Positions 33,501 to 41,356 of a DNA stretch of 64,000 bases are shown here, one piece after another (the first letter of the stretch is position 1; the number at the start of each line of letters is the position of its first letter). Location: assembly GCA_944320405.1 (NCBI GenBank), contig CALUHI010000002.1, positions 52,655 through 116,654 of the forward strand. Reading direction: 5' to 3'. The position numbers and the translations under genes are program-made. The notes below the pieces were generated by a model. It searched no databases and was not told the origin of the DNA. It saw only the letters and a list, made by a program, of their open reading frames with translations. This DNA is from an uncultured Eggerthellaceae bacterium (GTDB lineage: Bacteria; Actinomycetota; Coriobacteriia; Coriobacteriales; Eggerthellaceae).

Positions 33501-35616
33501 TATAGCCACGCTGCGTAGCCGGAGCCTCACCAGTTATCCCGGAATCAGCATTCAGGTCATACTGAAGACTTGCTTTTTGGTGTGTGTAATAGAGATTGAT
33601 CTCATTCGGGCCCTGCTTGGTGACTTGCACACCATTGGGCTCGGCATGATCGTAAGTGTAGTTCGCAATTTCAATTCTATATGTGTCTGCGCTCTGATAT
33701 GTTCCCACTCCAACAGTGAAGTAATCCGACGAAATAATCTCTTCGTCAGTCTCAACATCAATATAGTTCACAGTTAAGGTGGCTAAACGGCTTGCGTCGA
33801 GCTCTCCGTCCAAATGCCACGAGCTGACTGGGCGCACCTCTGGACCAGACGGCACATAGTCATTTGCACCATTTTGAACATGCAGCTTTGTCCAGTCAAT
33901 CTCATCGATATATTCGAGCAGGGAGGCATTTGGTAGGTATGCGGTTATCTCGTTCAGCGCGCTCTCAATTTGCCCCATATTATACGGGCTGCTCAGATTA
34001 ACGGTGGTATTCTGAGGTGCATCTGGATAGCACAGCCAACTAGGAACAAAAATTACGCCCAGCGTATACCAGCCCTCATTGTTTAAGATGAGGCCCTCTT
34101 TATCTTCTTCTGTTCCGTCGACCTTCGTGTAAACGTATACAGGAGTTAAATCGCTAATCCGTTTCCAGTTGGCTCTATATGTAGCATCTCCAACAACCGT
34201 CTTGCTCACGGTCGGAGTCCAGCCGGTGAAGTAGTAGCCATCACGGGTCGGAGAAGCAAGGTCGCCGCTGCTCCACAGCTGAGAGCCGAATTCGCGCTTG
34301 TTTGCGCCCTCCTTGAGACCATCATTCCCGCTCCACTGACCTCCGTTGAGAACAAACGTAATCGTGCACATCATTGGTGTGACGCGCACGCTGACGGACC
34401 CAGTGGCCCCTGTCGAGTCGGTGGCAGTGATTTGGGCGGTTCCCTTAGAGACACCGATGACTCGGCCATTCGAAGTAACCTGAGCTACGCTTGGGTTACT
34501 CGACTCCCACTTGACGGAGCCGGTTGCGCCCTCTGCGTGGGCCGTTGTTGTGGAGCTGGCCTCAATGGTTCCATTGTCAATGGTAACCTCAAGAGCGCGC
34601 GCAACCTCGACGGTAATGCTCTCAGTGCGGGTCTCTTTATCTCCCCCAAACCATGACTGGTATGTGTATGTATGTTTGAGCGTTGCTGTTCCCGCTTCTG
34701 CAGCACGCACGGTCACATTTGCGCTTCTCGAGCCACTAACAATTCTGACTGCACTGCCCTCTACGGTCCATCTATGGTCGGATGAGCCGCCTCCAAAATC
34801 TCCACTTGGGTTTTCCCCGTAAATCGTCCGGCTTTCCCCCACGGTCATCTGAACTTCTGCCACTCGGCCAGCCATTGTTGAGGCTCCATTGCTGGCAACA
34901 GGAGCATCGTTCTGAACCGCCTCCTCCGCAGAAGCGGATTCATCCTCGGTGGTCTCCTCGGGCTCGACAGGGGTCGCGTCCTCGGCGGGCTCCTCCGTCG
35001 GGACGGCCTCGGTCGTGACGACGATCTTCTCGCCGTCGGTCAGGTCGGCGGCGTCGATGGTGTACTCGCCCGCCTCGTTGGCCTCTAGCGCAGCAGCCAC
35101 GCCGTCGATGGTGGTTTCGACGGACTCCACCTGGTAGCCCTCAGATGCGCTCACCGTGAACTTCAGCTCTTCATTCGCGGGAGCCTTCATGGACTCGTCG
35201 CCAGAGCCGTATGTGGCGCCGTCATAGGAAAGCGTCGTTTCCGCGGCAAGATCCAGCTGGACGTCTACCTGCTGGTCAGACGCAGCCGGCTCTGTGCTGG
35301 CGGAATTCGACTCGGAGCTCGCAGCAGATGCGGTGCCGGAGGCGTCGCTTTCTGCCTCGTTGCTCGCATTGCTGGACTCGTCGCCTTCCGTCGCATTCGA
35401 GGTTTCCGTTTCGGTCGCGGTCGTTTCCGCAGGCTCGTCTGCGGCAACGTCTTTGACCTCGGTCGCGATCTGCTCTTCGGCAGCCTTTTCGGACTGCTCG
35501 AGCGACGCGAATGCAGGCGTGCCCACCATTTGGGTGGCCAGCAACGCCGTAAGGAGGACTGCCACGGCCTTCACGCCGTACTCCCTCCAGCTTCTGAGGA
35601 CTCTGCTGCTCTTCAT
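30529..35616 (-). CDS. Large repeat-rich cell-surface protein (InlB-, Big2-, MucBP- and MBG-like domains)
   Basis: A 1695-residue protein; ATG at 35616 chosen over a GTG at 35625 because AAGGTGAG is 9 nt upstream. Signal peptide to about residue 37 (VAVLLTALLATQMVGTPAFA). Then an acidic Ser/Thr/Glu region (40-115), a Big2-like domain (340-415, VKWESSNPSVAQVTSNGRVI), InlB B-repeats (415-490, 690-765, 770-850, 930-995, e.g. PTRDGYAFTGWKPEV), a MucBP-like unit (615-685), MBG repeats with VYDGTALT (1290-1380, 1505-1575), Asp/Pro-rich linkers (1185-1215, 1380-1425), and a C-terminal span (CWVHWFMILGIVVTVAYTAG). No LPxTG. Likely adhesin. GC content is mosaic: residues ~290-760 are AT-rich. Confidence 0.88.
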   Translation of the reverse strand: MKSSRVLRSWREYGVKAVAVLLTALLATQMVGTPAFASLEQSEKAAEEQIATEVKDVAADEPAETTATETETSNATEGDESSNASNEAESDASGTASAASSESNSASTEPAASDQQVDVQLDLAAETTLSYDGATYGSGDESMKAPANEELKFTVSASEGYQVESVETTIDGVAAALEANEAGEYTIDAADLTDGEKIVVTTEAVPTEEPAEDATPVEPEETTEDESASAEEAVQNDAPVASNGASTMAGRVAEVQMTVGESRTIYGENPSGDFGGGSSDHRWTVEGSAVRIVSGSRSANVTVRAAEAGTATLKHTYTYQSWFGGDKETRTESITVEVARALEVTIDNGTIEASSTTTAHAEGATGSVKWESSNPSVAQVTSNGRVIGVSKGTAQITATDSTGATGSVSVRVTPMMCTITFVLNGGQWSGNDGLKEGANKREFGSQLWSSGDLASPTRDGYYFTGWTPTVSKTVVGDATYRANWKRISDLTPVYVYTKVDGTEEDKEGLILNNEGWYTLGVIFVPSWLCYPDAPQNTTVNLSSPYNMGQIESALNEITAYLPNASLLEYIDEIDWTKLHVQNGANDYVPSGPEVRPVSSWHLDGELDASRLATLTVNYIDVETDEEIISSDYFTVGVGTYQSADTYRIEIANYTYDHAEPNGVQVTKQGPNEINLYYTHQKASLQYDLNADSGITGEAPATQRGYIEDSVTVAGADGFSRAGYNFVSWNTAFDGSGTTYLAGRQFTFTDQTTTTLYAQWEKDAALWHSVTYVDGVDGEEIDVPAGSASVLQGTEYTVSDQKPERTGWTFTGWKTTDVTGSEQTFQAEGTFTMPNKDVTLEAQWEAKSGIAYTVEFYFQDPTDGSFKIDEGLTDETRTGTTEQPVSVTEQDKAVQRDNYVFDEGNEANVLSDDSLNGDGTTTLKVYYKLSLDVTYDLNGGTSDEELSYPGLDWDDKTPTISAPTRDGYAFTGWKPEVAETVTGDATYVAQWEPNFDDFGIVADAEGGHWTYDGSKRKIELEGVYPGDELKYVITYADKTTEEVIATVAADGTITDEPMFKDFSDTSAVVVTVTRGGQTDQASTAMTIDKVQITVTDQKSALFDGSQKTLTIGEGDAGQYKVNGKTVDGETLKVTAKVTGTEVGSHTDVVGTAEGGSIWTIENGLPENYDVKVNGTLRIFAQSIDDDDPEFPDPTDPEPADPDPNDPDTPDDTDYYGGVTVKLDGPDDTPYNGAEQKLPFKVLDKDGNDLSTQYYDYEYSGDTTNVGEVTITITGKNGYSGTAELKYRITKVDLLITTASDVKIYDGTALTNPGITFGDADGSKGFQGDDANKVSIYTTGTQTEVGTSWNSYGVDDPDNVLRNYNVTASLGTLKVVASSIDPDDPDPLPDPDDPVVPDPDDPDNPDPVDPNPDPDNPDPDVYGGVTVDEPQDSVYDGTDNKWAPVVTSDDGQTLVEGTDYTVAYFRNGQATDTFSDAGTIEVVITGIGGYSGTYEDSYVISPRPITVVTDSASKVYDGTALTAAGRVENLVAGETVTVNTSSRTEVGTSDNLYTLTWGTADPANYTIVGETIGTLTVTAVPVTPIPTPDPDGGDDDGTDDGTTPATDPGTADDATAEEAIAEGEIPLAASAGGVEIVDDATPMAGGDHPDCWVHWFMILGIVVTVAYTAGVVGRRSKFSGDLKDYEDKVLGNNQNNQ

Positions 35617-36202
35617 AGTCACCACTCACCTTCCGCTTGCGATTGCTCGCTAGCTTCCACCTTTTGCCGGGCGAGGCGCCGTTGCCTGCCGTTGCGCTTG
35701 CGAGGGCTTTGGAGGCAGCCCCGGCAAGCAGGCGCTTGGCGCTTCCCAGCATCGATCCCATAGAAATGGACAAAATAAGACAGGTAAATTTGTATCACAC
35801 GTTGATACCCACCCTTGGCACTCTAGAACGAATACGGCAAAGGGGGGTATGAACGTGACAAGATTTGGAGTGATTTATACGTGAGTGGACTGGCAGGTGG
35901 AATGAACGCGGGAATGAAGGGATGAATGTCGGTGCTGCAGGAGCGGACACTCGTGCGGCTGCGGAGCGGATGCTTGCGCTGCAGAACGGGCGCACATGCG
36001 GCTGCGGCGGGGGCGGCGGAGCAGGTGGGTGCGCATGCGGCTGCGGCGTGACCGCTTGCGCTGGGTTTCAGCTAGTACCCCCCCCCGCCACAAATTGATG
36101 GCCTTCCGCAATCTCTCGACTGGGTTTTCAGTAATTTCCCGACTGAGGTATTCGTTTTTTCCCGAATACCTTAGATCGCAGAAATTCCCCGTGACTAACT
36201 TT

Positions 36203-36270
36203 CCTCAAACTTAGTAACGAAAATCCCTCAAACTTAGTAGTGAAAATCCAATAAATCTAGTAATGGGCAC
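36203..36270. repeat. 23-bp tandem repeat
   Basis: Units 36203-36225 and 36226-36248 differ at two positions (CCTCAAACTTAGTA then A/G changes, GAAAATC); a degenerate third unit reaches 36270. AT-rich in a GC-rich region. Confidence 0.7.
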
Positions 36271-36318
36271 CGAACGCGTAGCGTTGGAGCGCATGCGCAA
36301 AATGAGCACAGACAAAGC

Positions 36319-36346
36319 GAAGCCTCCGGGAGTGAGCGGAGGCTTC
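36319..36346. terminator. Hairpin terminator after pilT
   Basis: GAAGCCTCCG (36319-36328) pairs perfectly with CGGAGGCTTC (36337-36346) around an 8-nt loop, 89 bp after the pilT stop on the minus strand. The T-tract is modest (GCTTTGTCT). Confidence 0.6.
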
Positions 36347-36434
36347 GTGGTTTTGGTTGATTGTTGCGGGGCGCGCAGCTGCGAACGGCGAGGCAGCGCG
36401 GGGCGAGACTCAGCGGTGAAACGCAGGCGGGCGT

Positions 36435-37508
36435 CTACAGGCCGTAGGACTCTAGGCGCTTTTCGAGGGCTTCTTGGTGGATGCCGTGCATGAGGGCCAC
36501 GTCGCGGTCGATGGTACCCTGCTGCACCAACTCGAACAGGCTTTGGTCCATGGTGCGCATGCCTTGGTCGCCGCCGGCGGCGATGACGGAATCCATCTGG
36601 TGCGTCTTTTCCTCGCGGATAAGATTGCGGATGGCGGTGTTGGCGTACATGATCTCGAACGCGGGCACCAGGTTGCCGTCCTTCGCAGGCACCAGCTGCT
36701 GGCTGACGATGGCTTGCAGAACCATGGACAGCTGCAGGCGGATCTGGCGCTGCTGCTGCGGCGGGAACGCGTCCACGATGCGGTCGACCGTGCCGGCGGC
36801 GCCGGTGGTGTGCAGCGTGGAGAAGATAAGCTGGGCCATCTCGGCAGCGGTGACGGCGGTGCCGATGGTTTCGGTGTCGCGCATCTCGCCCAGCAGGATG
36901 ACGTCGGGCGCCTCGCGCATGGCCGAGCGCAGAGCCTCGGCGTAGGTGGCGATGTCGGTGGGCACCTCGCGCTGGGTGACGATGCACTGGCGGTGGCTGT
37001 GCACGTACTCGATGGGGTCTTCCATCGTAATAATGTGACCCGTGCGCTGATGGTTGATGCGGTCGATGATGCAGGCCAACGTGGTGGACTTGCCCGAGCC
37101 GGCCGGACCGGTGATGAGCACCAGGCCCTTCTGCAGGTCGGCGGTGCGCAGTACGGCCTCGGGGATGTTGAAGTCCTCGGGGTTGGGCAGACCAAACGGG
37201 ATGACGCGGATGACCGCCGACAGCGAACCGCGCTGGCGGAACACGTTGGCGCGGAAACGACCGATGCCCGGCAGGGCGAAGGAGAAGTCTTCGTCGTGGT
37301 TGTCGGCCACCAGGAAGCGCTCGACGCTGCGGCCGGCAACCTCGTAGATGGCGCGAACCATGGCCTCGGTGTCGGCCGGCATGAGAGCGGGGCCCTCAAC
37401 GCGCACTTGGCGGCCGTTTGCCTGATAGGCGATCGGCAGGCCCGCCACGATGAACACGTCGGATGCCTTGGCTTGGATCATCTCTTTCAGGAATTCATCC
37501 AGTCTCAT
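36435..37508 (-). CDS. pilT: Type IV pilus retraction ATPase PilT
   Basis: A 357-residue secretion-type ATPase; ATG at 37508 with GGGAG 6 nt upstream. N-terminal PAS-like domain (LDEFLKEMIQAKASDVFIVA), Walker A ITGPAGSGKSTTL, Asp box (ITMEDPIEYVH), Walker B DVILLGEMRDTETI, His box IFSTLHTTGA. These features and the MRTMDQSLFELVQQG segment mark PilT rather than PilB. It powers pilus retraction. It is last in the pilus operon, 186 bp after the preceding gene; no PilB is in the window. Confidence 0.95.
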   Translation of the reverse strand: MRLDEFLKEMIQAKASDVFIVAGLPIAYQANGRQVRVEGPALMPADTEAMVRAIYEVAGRSVERFLVADNHDEDFSFALPGIGRFRANVFRQRGSLSAVIRVIPFGLPNPEDFNIPEAVLRTADLQKGLVLITGPAGSGKSTTLACIIDRINHQRTGHIITMEDPIEYVHSHRQCIVTQREVPTDIATYAEALRSAMREAPDVILLGEMRDTETIGTAVTAAEMAQLIFSTLHTTGAAGTVDRIVDAFPPQQQRQIRLQLSMVLQAIVSQQLVPAKDGNLVPAFEIMYANTAIRNLIREEKTHQMDSVIAAGGDQGMRTMDQSLFELVQQGTIDRDVALMHGIHQEALEKRLESYGL

Positions 37509-37694
37509 GTTCGCTCCCATCGTTGCTCGCACGGCCTTTTTATTGTACCAACCCGACGGGGGTTGGTGGGTGAGTTTTTAAGCGCCGGTTAGGCCAGGCG
37601 CCGGTTTCTCCGGTGGCGGGCGCGTGCCTGATCAGCCGGGGGTTCGCGCCCTGCGCGGGAGAGCGCGCGCCCTGGCTGAGCGCCTGCCGGCGGA

Positions 37695-38267
37695 CTAGGT
37701 GCCTTGCCAGATGACGTCGGTGTCGTCTTCCACCCACAGAGTGGTTGCCTTCCATGCCGTCACCGCCAGCGTGCCGTCGGGCTGCGCTTCCAGCTGGATG
37801 TCCAGGCACCGGCCGCTGGACGACTGGATGTGCGCGGAAAGGGTGCTGCCTTCGATGCTGGCTTGCACGGAGGGGATGGGGGGCTCGGCGGGGGCGGATG
37901 CGGCGGACGCTCCGGATGCGGCGTCGGGCTCGGCGCTGACGGACCCCCCTTCCGCAAACCCCTCTTGCGCGGCGGCGGTTATGTCGAGCAGGGCGGCTTC
38001 CAGGGCGGCAGATACTGCGGCGGCGTCTCCTTCGGCAGCGCGCACGGGGGCCAGAGCGTCGTCGGCGGCGGCGTAAAGCTGCTGGCCGGCGACCTCGTTG
38101 CGATAGTCGTCGGCGGCAAAGCTTGCCTGGCGCTGCGCCAAAGACGACCCCGCCGTGGCAGTGGAAGCCGACAGCACACCCAGCACGGCCAGGCACAAGA
38201 TGATTACTAGCGCGAACACGCTGATGGGGCCCATGCGGACGGTGGATACGCGACGATCGTTGGCCAT
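37695..38267 (-). CDS. Pilin-like protein of the type IV pilus cluster
   Basis: A 190-residue protein whose ATG shares one base with the TAA of the gene before (TAATG). One N-terminal span (about 13-35, GPISVFALVIILCLAVLGVL) preceded by a short basic leader, then an Ala-rich helical region and a beta-rich C-terminus (LDIQLEAQPDGTLAVTAWKA). This is the shape of a minor pilin or assembly protein, though the Glu5 of classical pilins is absent. No family recognised. Confidence 0.65.
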   Translation of the reverse strand: MANDRRVSTVRMGPISVFALVIILCLAVLGVLSASTATAGSSLAQRQASFAADDYRNEVAGQQLYAAADDALAPVRAAEGDAAAVSAALEAALLDITAAAQEGFAEGGSVSAEPDAASGASAASAPAEPPIPSVQASIEGSTLSAHIQSSSGRCLDIQLEAQPDGTLAVTAWKATTLWVEDDTDVIWQGT

Positions 38268-38962
38268 TACTCCACCTCGCTTCCATCGGGCGCGGAAAGT
38301 CCCGGCACGTAGCGGGCGGTTTCCAGCGTGTAGAGGGGGGCGGCATCGGGGGCGGGGGCGGCATCGGGGGCGGGGGCGTCCTCGGCAGCGCCCGCGGTGT
38401 CAGAGCCGGCTTCCGAAGCGTCCACGGCCCCTGTCGCAGCTTCGCCAACTGCAGTCCCAGCCGCTTCCGCTTCCCCACCCTGTTCCGTCACCGTAATGAC
38501 GGCGCGCACCAGGGTGCCGGACTCGTGCGGCTCGTAGGACAGCTGCGCGCTCACGGCCAAGCCGTCTTGCTCGATCGCCAGCGCTTCGGCGTCGGTGGGG
38601 TTGGCGGCGAACTCCTCGGCGGCGTTCTGCGCCAGATGCACGGCCTGCGCCAGGCGCTCGCCGCCGGCGCTTTCCAGCCGCGCGTTCACGAACAGCGTGA
38701 TGAGCACGGCAAGCGACATCACCAGAAACGCCAACAGCACCAGCGCCTCCACCAAAAACGCCTTCCCGTGCCACAACGATTTCACGTTCGACGTGCGGCG
38801 ACGGTGCAGCGTGCTGGCATCCATGGTGCGCGCGAACGCCTCGTCGGCGCCGTCGAAGCGGCCGCCCAGCCGGCGATGCTCGCTCGCCGTGCCGGACACG
38901 CCCAGCGTCCAGGCCAGCCGCGCGTTGCTGCTGCTTGCGTTTTGCCGGCTTTCGCTAGGCAT
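38267..38962 (-). CDS. Minor pilin-like protein
   Basis: A 231-residue protein; the ATG at 38962 overlaps the upstream stop by 8 bp, pointing to translational coupling. After a ~70-residue leader there is GKAFLVEALVLLAFLVMSLA, close to the prepilin cleavage consensus (Gly, aromatic, hydrophobic, Glu) followed by a long hydrophobic helix. The C-terminal third is Ala/Asp/Pro-rich low complexity (EDAPAPDAAPAPDAAP). Probably a minor pilin with an unusually long leader. Confidence 0.7.
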   Translation of the reverse strand: MPSESRQNASSSNARLAWTLGVSGTASEHRRLGGRFDGADEAFARTMDASTLHRRRTSNVKSLWHGKAFLVEALVLLAFLVMSLAVLITLFVNARLESAGGERLAQAVHLAQNAAEEFAANPTDAEALAIEQDGLAVSAQLSYEPHESGTLVRAVITVTEQGGEAEAAGTAVGEAATGAVDASEAGSDTAGAAEDAPAPDAAPAPDAAPLYTLETARYVPGLSAPDGSEVE

Positions 38963-39674
38963 GCTGACCACCGCCTTCCATCAGCGGATCGGTGCTGCGC
39001 AGCGCCACAGTCACCTGGCCAGAGTCGCACGACACGCGCACGGCTTCCGGCTGGATGCTGAACAAGAACGTGGCCGACTCGACCACGGGGGTGGCGGCAT
39101 CGGGGTTGTATTCCGCGCCTTCCACGGCGTATTCCTGGACGATCCATCCCTCATGCAGGTACAGGCGCGTTTCGAACGTGCCGGTTTCCAGATGCTCAAC
39201 CAACACCAACGCGGGGCCCTCAGGTCCGTCGGCCGACGTCACCGTGTTCGGCGCGTCCACTGCGCGCAGCGTGTTGGAAACAAGCGAGGTGCCGCGGCGC
39301 AGGTCGGCGGTGGATTGGTCGTCGTCGAAGATGTGCCGATACACCGACGTGCCCGCCACCAGCGCCAAAAACAGCGCGATGGCAAGCACCGCAAACAAAA
39401 GCATGGCGAACAGGTTCGCCGACGAGAACCCACCCGGCGACCAGCGCGAACTCCCCGCCCCGGCCAAGCGCCGCAGCAAGCCCACACGCCCGCGCGCCCA
39501 GCTTTCGCCATCGGGCGCGGCGGTTCCCTGGCTGACGGTGCCTCCCAGAAGCAGGCCGTTGCCGCCCTCGTAGGGGCCGCGGGCATGCAGGCTGGCGGCG
39601 TCGTTCATGGCGGCGTCGCGGGCGCTTGGGCTGCCGGTGCCGGGTGCGTATCCTCTGTCCAGACGGTCGGTCAT
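38955..39674 (-). CDS. Pilus-cluster protein, DUF4860-like
   Basis: A 239-residue protein overlapping its upstream neighbour by 4 bp. A ~80-residue polar leader precedes SPGGFSSANLFAMLLFAVLA, a pilin-like hydrophobic helix, then a compact domain with RRGTSLVSNTLRAVDAPNTV, LYLHEGWIVQEY and FLFSIQPEAVRVSCDSGQV. This resembles DUF4860 proteins found in pilus clusters of Gram-positives. Likely a minor pilin; family call moderate. Confidence 0.65.
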   Translation of the reverse strand: MTDRLDRGYAPGTGSPSARDAAMNDAASLHARGPYEGGNGLLLGGTVSQGTAAPDGESWARGRVGLLRRLAGAGSSRWSPGGFSSANLFAMLLFAVLAIALFLALVAGTSVYRHIFDDDQSTADLRRGTSLVSNTLRAVDAPNTVTSADGPEGPALVLVEHLETGTFETRLYLHEGWIVQEYAVEGAEYNPDAATPVVESATFLFSIQPEAVRVSCDSGQVTVALRSTDPLMEGGGQHA

Positions 39675-40081
39675 CGGGGCACCACCGTTACGCTGGGCAT
39701 GACGTTCGACGCGAACGCCTCGTACATGATGATGTAGTCGTCATGGTTGACGGAAAGGCCGTAGTGCTCTTCCAAATGCTCGATGGTGGACGGGTAGGAT
39801 CCCTCCACCGCGCAGCACTGCATGGCGGCGTTGAGCACGGCTTCGCGTGCGCTTTGGGCACCCTGCTCAAGCGTGCTCGCACGCATGGCGGCAAGCGCGG
39901 CGGCAACCAGCGCAGCTGCCACAATCACGGCAAGCGCCGCAAGCGCGATGCGCCGGAGGACGGCGCCGCGACCGGAGGACGCGGGCGCGCCGCGGCGGGG
40001 GGCCGTCGTTGCAGGACGTGCGGCGGCGGGGGCGCTTCCCTTCCCCTTCCCTTCTGCGTATGTGGATGCTGCGGGCTTCAT
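39671..40081 (-). CDS. Pilin-like protein
   Basis: A 136-residue protein with a basic, Pro/Ala-rich leader (~40 residues), a span (ALAALAVIVAAALVAAALAA), and a short domain with QCCAVEGSYPSTIEHLEEHY followed by GLSVNHDDYIIMYEAFASN. The EGxYPxxxxxLexxYGL pattern is familiar from small pilin-like proteins of Gram-positive type IV pilus clusters. Overlaps the next gene by 4 bp (ATGA). Confidence 0.7.
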   Translation of the reverse strand: MKPAASTYAEGKGKGSAPAAARPATTAPRRGAPASSGRGAVLRRIALAALAVIVAAALVAAALAAMRASTLEQGAQSAREAVLNAAMQCCAVEGSYPSTIEHLEEHYGLSVNHDDYIIMYEAFASNVMPSVTVVPR

Positions 40082-40097
40082 GGGTTCGCCTTTCCGC

Positions 40098-41333
40098 CTA
40101 GCCGATGGAGCCCATGATGCCGATGAGCGGCAGCATCACGGCAAGCAGCGTGGCGCCCACGGCGATGGTGAGCAGCGCGGCCAACAGGGGCTCCACGCTG
40201 TCGACCACGCGGTCGATGCCGTCGGCGGCGTCGTTGAAGAAGGTTTCACCCAGGCCGGCCAGGACGTTTTCCACGGTGCCGGTGCGCGCGCTCACCACCA
40301 GCATGCGGGCGGACAGCGCATCGAGCAGGCCGGATTCGGCGAGGGCGGCGGAAAGGCCACAGGCGCTGTCGGGGTCGCGCATCAGCCGGAGCGCGCGCTG
40401 GGCGTGCTCGCGGATGCGCGGGTGCTCCACAGTTTCGAGGGACTGCGCCAGGGCGACGTCGTCGTTCACGCCGGACGCCACGTAGGTGGAAAGCACCAGC
40501 GTGAAGCGCGAGAGCGCGAGCTTTTCCATGATGGGGCGCGTGATGGGAAGGCGCTCGAAGCTGCGCTGCAGCATCGCGTTGCCGCGCGGGGTGCGGCTGG
40601 CGACCACGGCGGCCACTGCGGCGGCGGCGCCCAACACGGTGATGATGAGTGCGGCCCAGCCGATGCCGATGGACGCGGCGATGCTTGCCGACGACCCCGC
40701 GGCCAGGCTGCCGGCCAGGCCCTCGTACACCTGGATGAACACGGGCAGCACCACCCACACGGTGAACGCCACGATGACCGCCATCACGCACAGCAGCGCG
40801 GCCGGGTAGCCCACGGCGGTGCGGATCTTGGCGAATACGCGGCTTTCCTCGTCGTAGTACACCATCAGGCGGCGCAGCGTTTGCTCAAGGCGGCCGGAGC
40901 GCTCGCCAACTTCCACCATGCCCACGGCGTAGCTGGGGAAGGCGCCGGTGGCGCGCAGGGCCGAGGCCAGCCCCTCGCCCGCCAGGACGCGGCGGTAGGC
41001 GATGTCGCACACGGCGGACAGACGCGCGTTGCCGCTGCGGATGTCAAGCAGGCTGAGCGCCTCGTCGGTCTGGATGCCGGCGGACAGCATCATGGCCATG
41101 CCCTCGCAGAACACGCTGACGTCCGCGGCGGTGAGGCGCTCGGCGGTTGCGGGCGCGGCACCGGATGCGGCGCCGGACGCTGCGGCGGGCGCGGCCTGGC
41201 CAGACGCGGTTGCGGGCGCGGCGGAGCCGGCGGCGGCTTCCGGGCGAGCGCCCGTCACGGCGCGGGGGTCGGGCGCGGCCGGCGGGGTGGCGGCGGGGCT
41301 TCCCTTCGCTTCGGTATGTCGCGTAGCATCCAT
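40098..41333 (-). CDS. pilC: Type IV pilus inner-membrane platform protein PilC/GspF
   Basis: A 411-residue protein from the ATG at 41333 (AGGAGGACGTC upstream). After an Ala/Pro-rich ~60-residue N-terminus come two GspF repeats: residues ~75-195 (FCEGMAMMLSAGIQTDEALS, VGMVEVGERSGRLEQTLRRL) and ~285-405 (FTLVLSTYVASGVNDDVALA, MLVVSARTGTVENVLAGLGE), each followed by membrane spans. It couples the ATPase motors to pilin insertion. It is next to four pilin-like genes and the HD-GYP regulator. Confidence 0.92.
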   Translation of the reverse strand: MDATRHTEAKGSPAATPPAAPDPRAVTGARPEAAAGSAAPATASGQAAPAAASGAASGAAPATAERLTAADVSVFCEGMAMMLSAGIQTDEALSLLDIRSGNARLSAVCDIAYRRVLAGEGLASALRATGAFPSYAVGMVEVGERSGRLEQTLRRLMVYYDEESRVFAKIRTAVGYPAALLCVMAVIVAFTVWVVLPVFIQVYEGLAGSLAAGSSASIAASIGIGWAALIITVLGAAAAVAAVVASRTPRGNAMLQRSFERLPITRPIMEKLALSRFTLVLSTYVASGVNDDVALAQSLETVEHPRIREHAQRALRLMRDPDSACGLSAALAESGLLDALSARMLVVSARTGTVENVLAGLGETFFNDAADGIDRVVDSVEPLLAALLTIAVGATLLAVMLPLIGIMGSIG

Positions 41334-41356
41334 GACGTCCTCCTGAAACGTTGCTA

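Larger units (their letters stand above)
35617..36434. other. 818-bp intergenic region with simple repeats
   Basis: No convincing gene. It should hold the promoter of the adhesin operon (AT-rich 35760-35880). A tandem-like GCATGCGGCTGCGGCG unit occurs at 35993-36009 and 36032-36048, a 9-C run at 36078-36086, and a hairpin AGGTATTCG...CGAATACCT near 36143-36172. The right end contains a 23-bp tandem repeat and a terminator listed separately. Confidence 0.5.

Noticed and set aside
35640..35770. c-di-GMP riboswitch in the adhesin leader
   Set aside because: The conserved GEMM blocks are not present on either strand.
35276..35773. 165-codon frame overlapping the adhesin start (MSISMGSMLGSAKR...)
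   Set aside because: It runs out of frame into the adhesin signal peptide region; the adhesin frame has the ribosome site and signal sequence. A short leader ORF upstream cannot be fully excluded.
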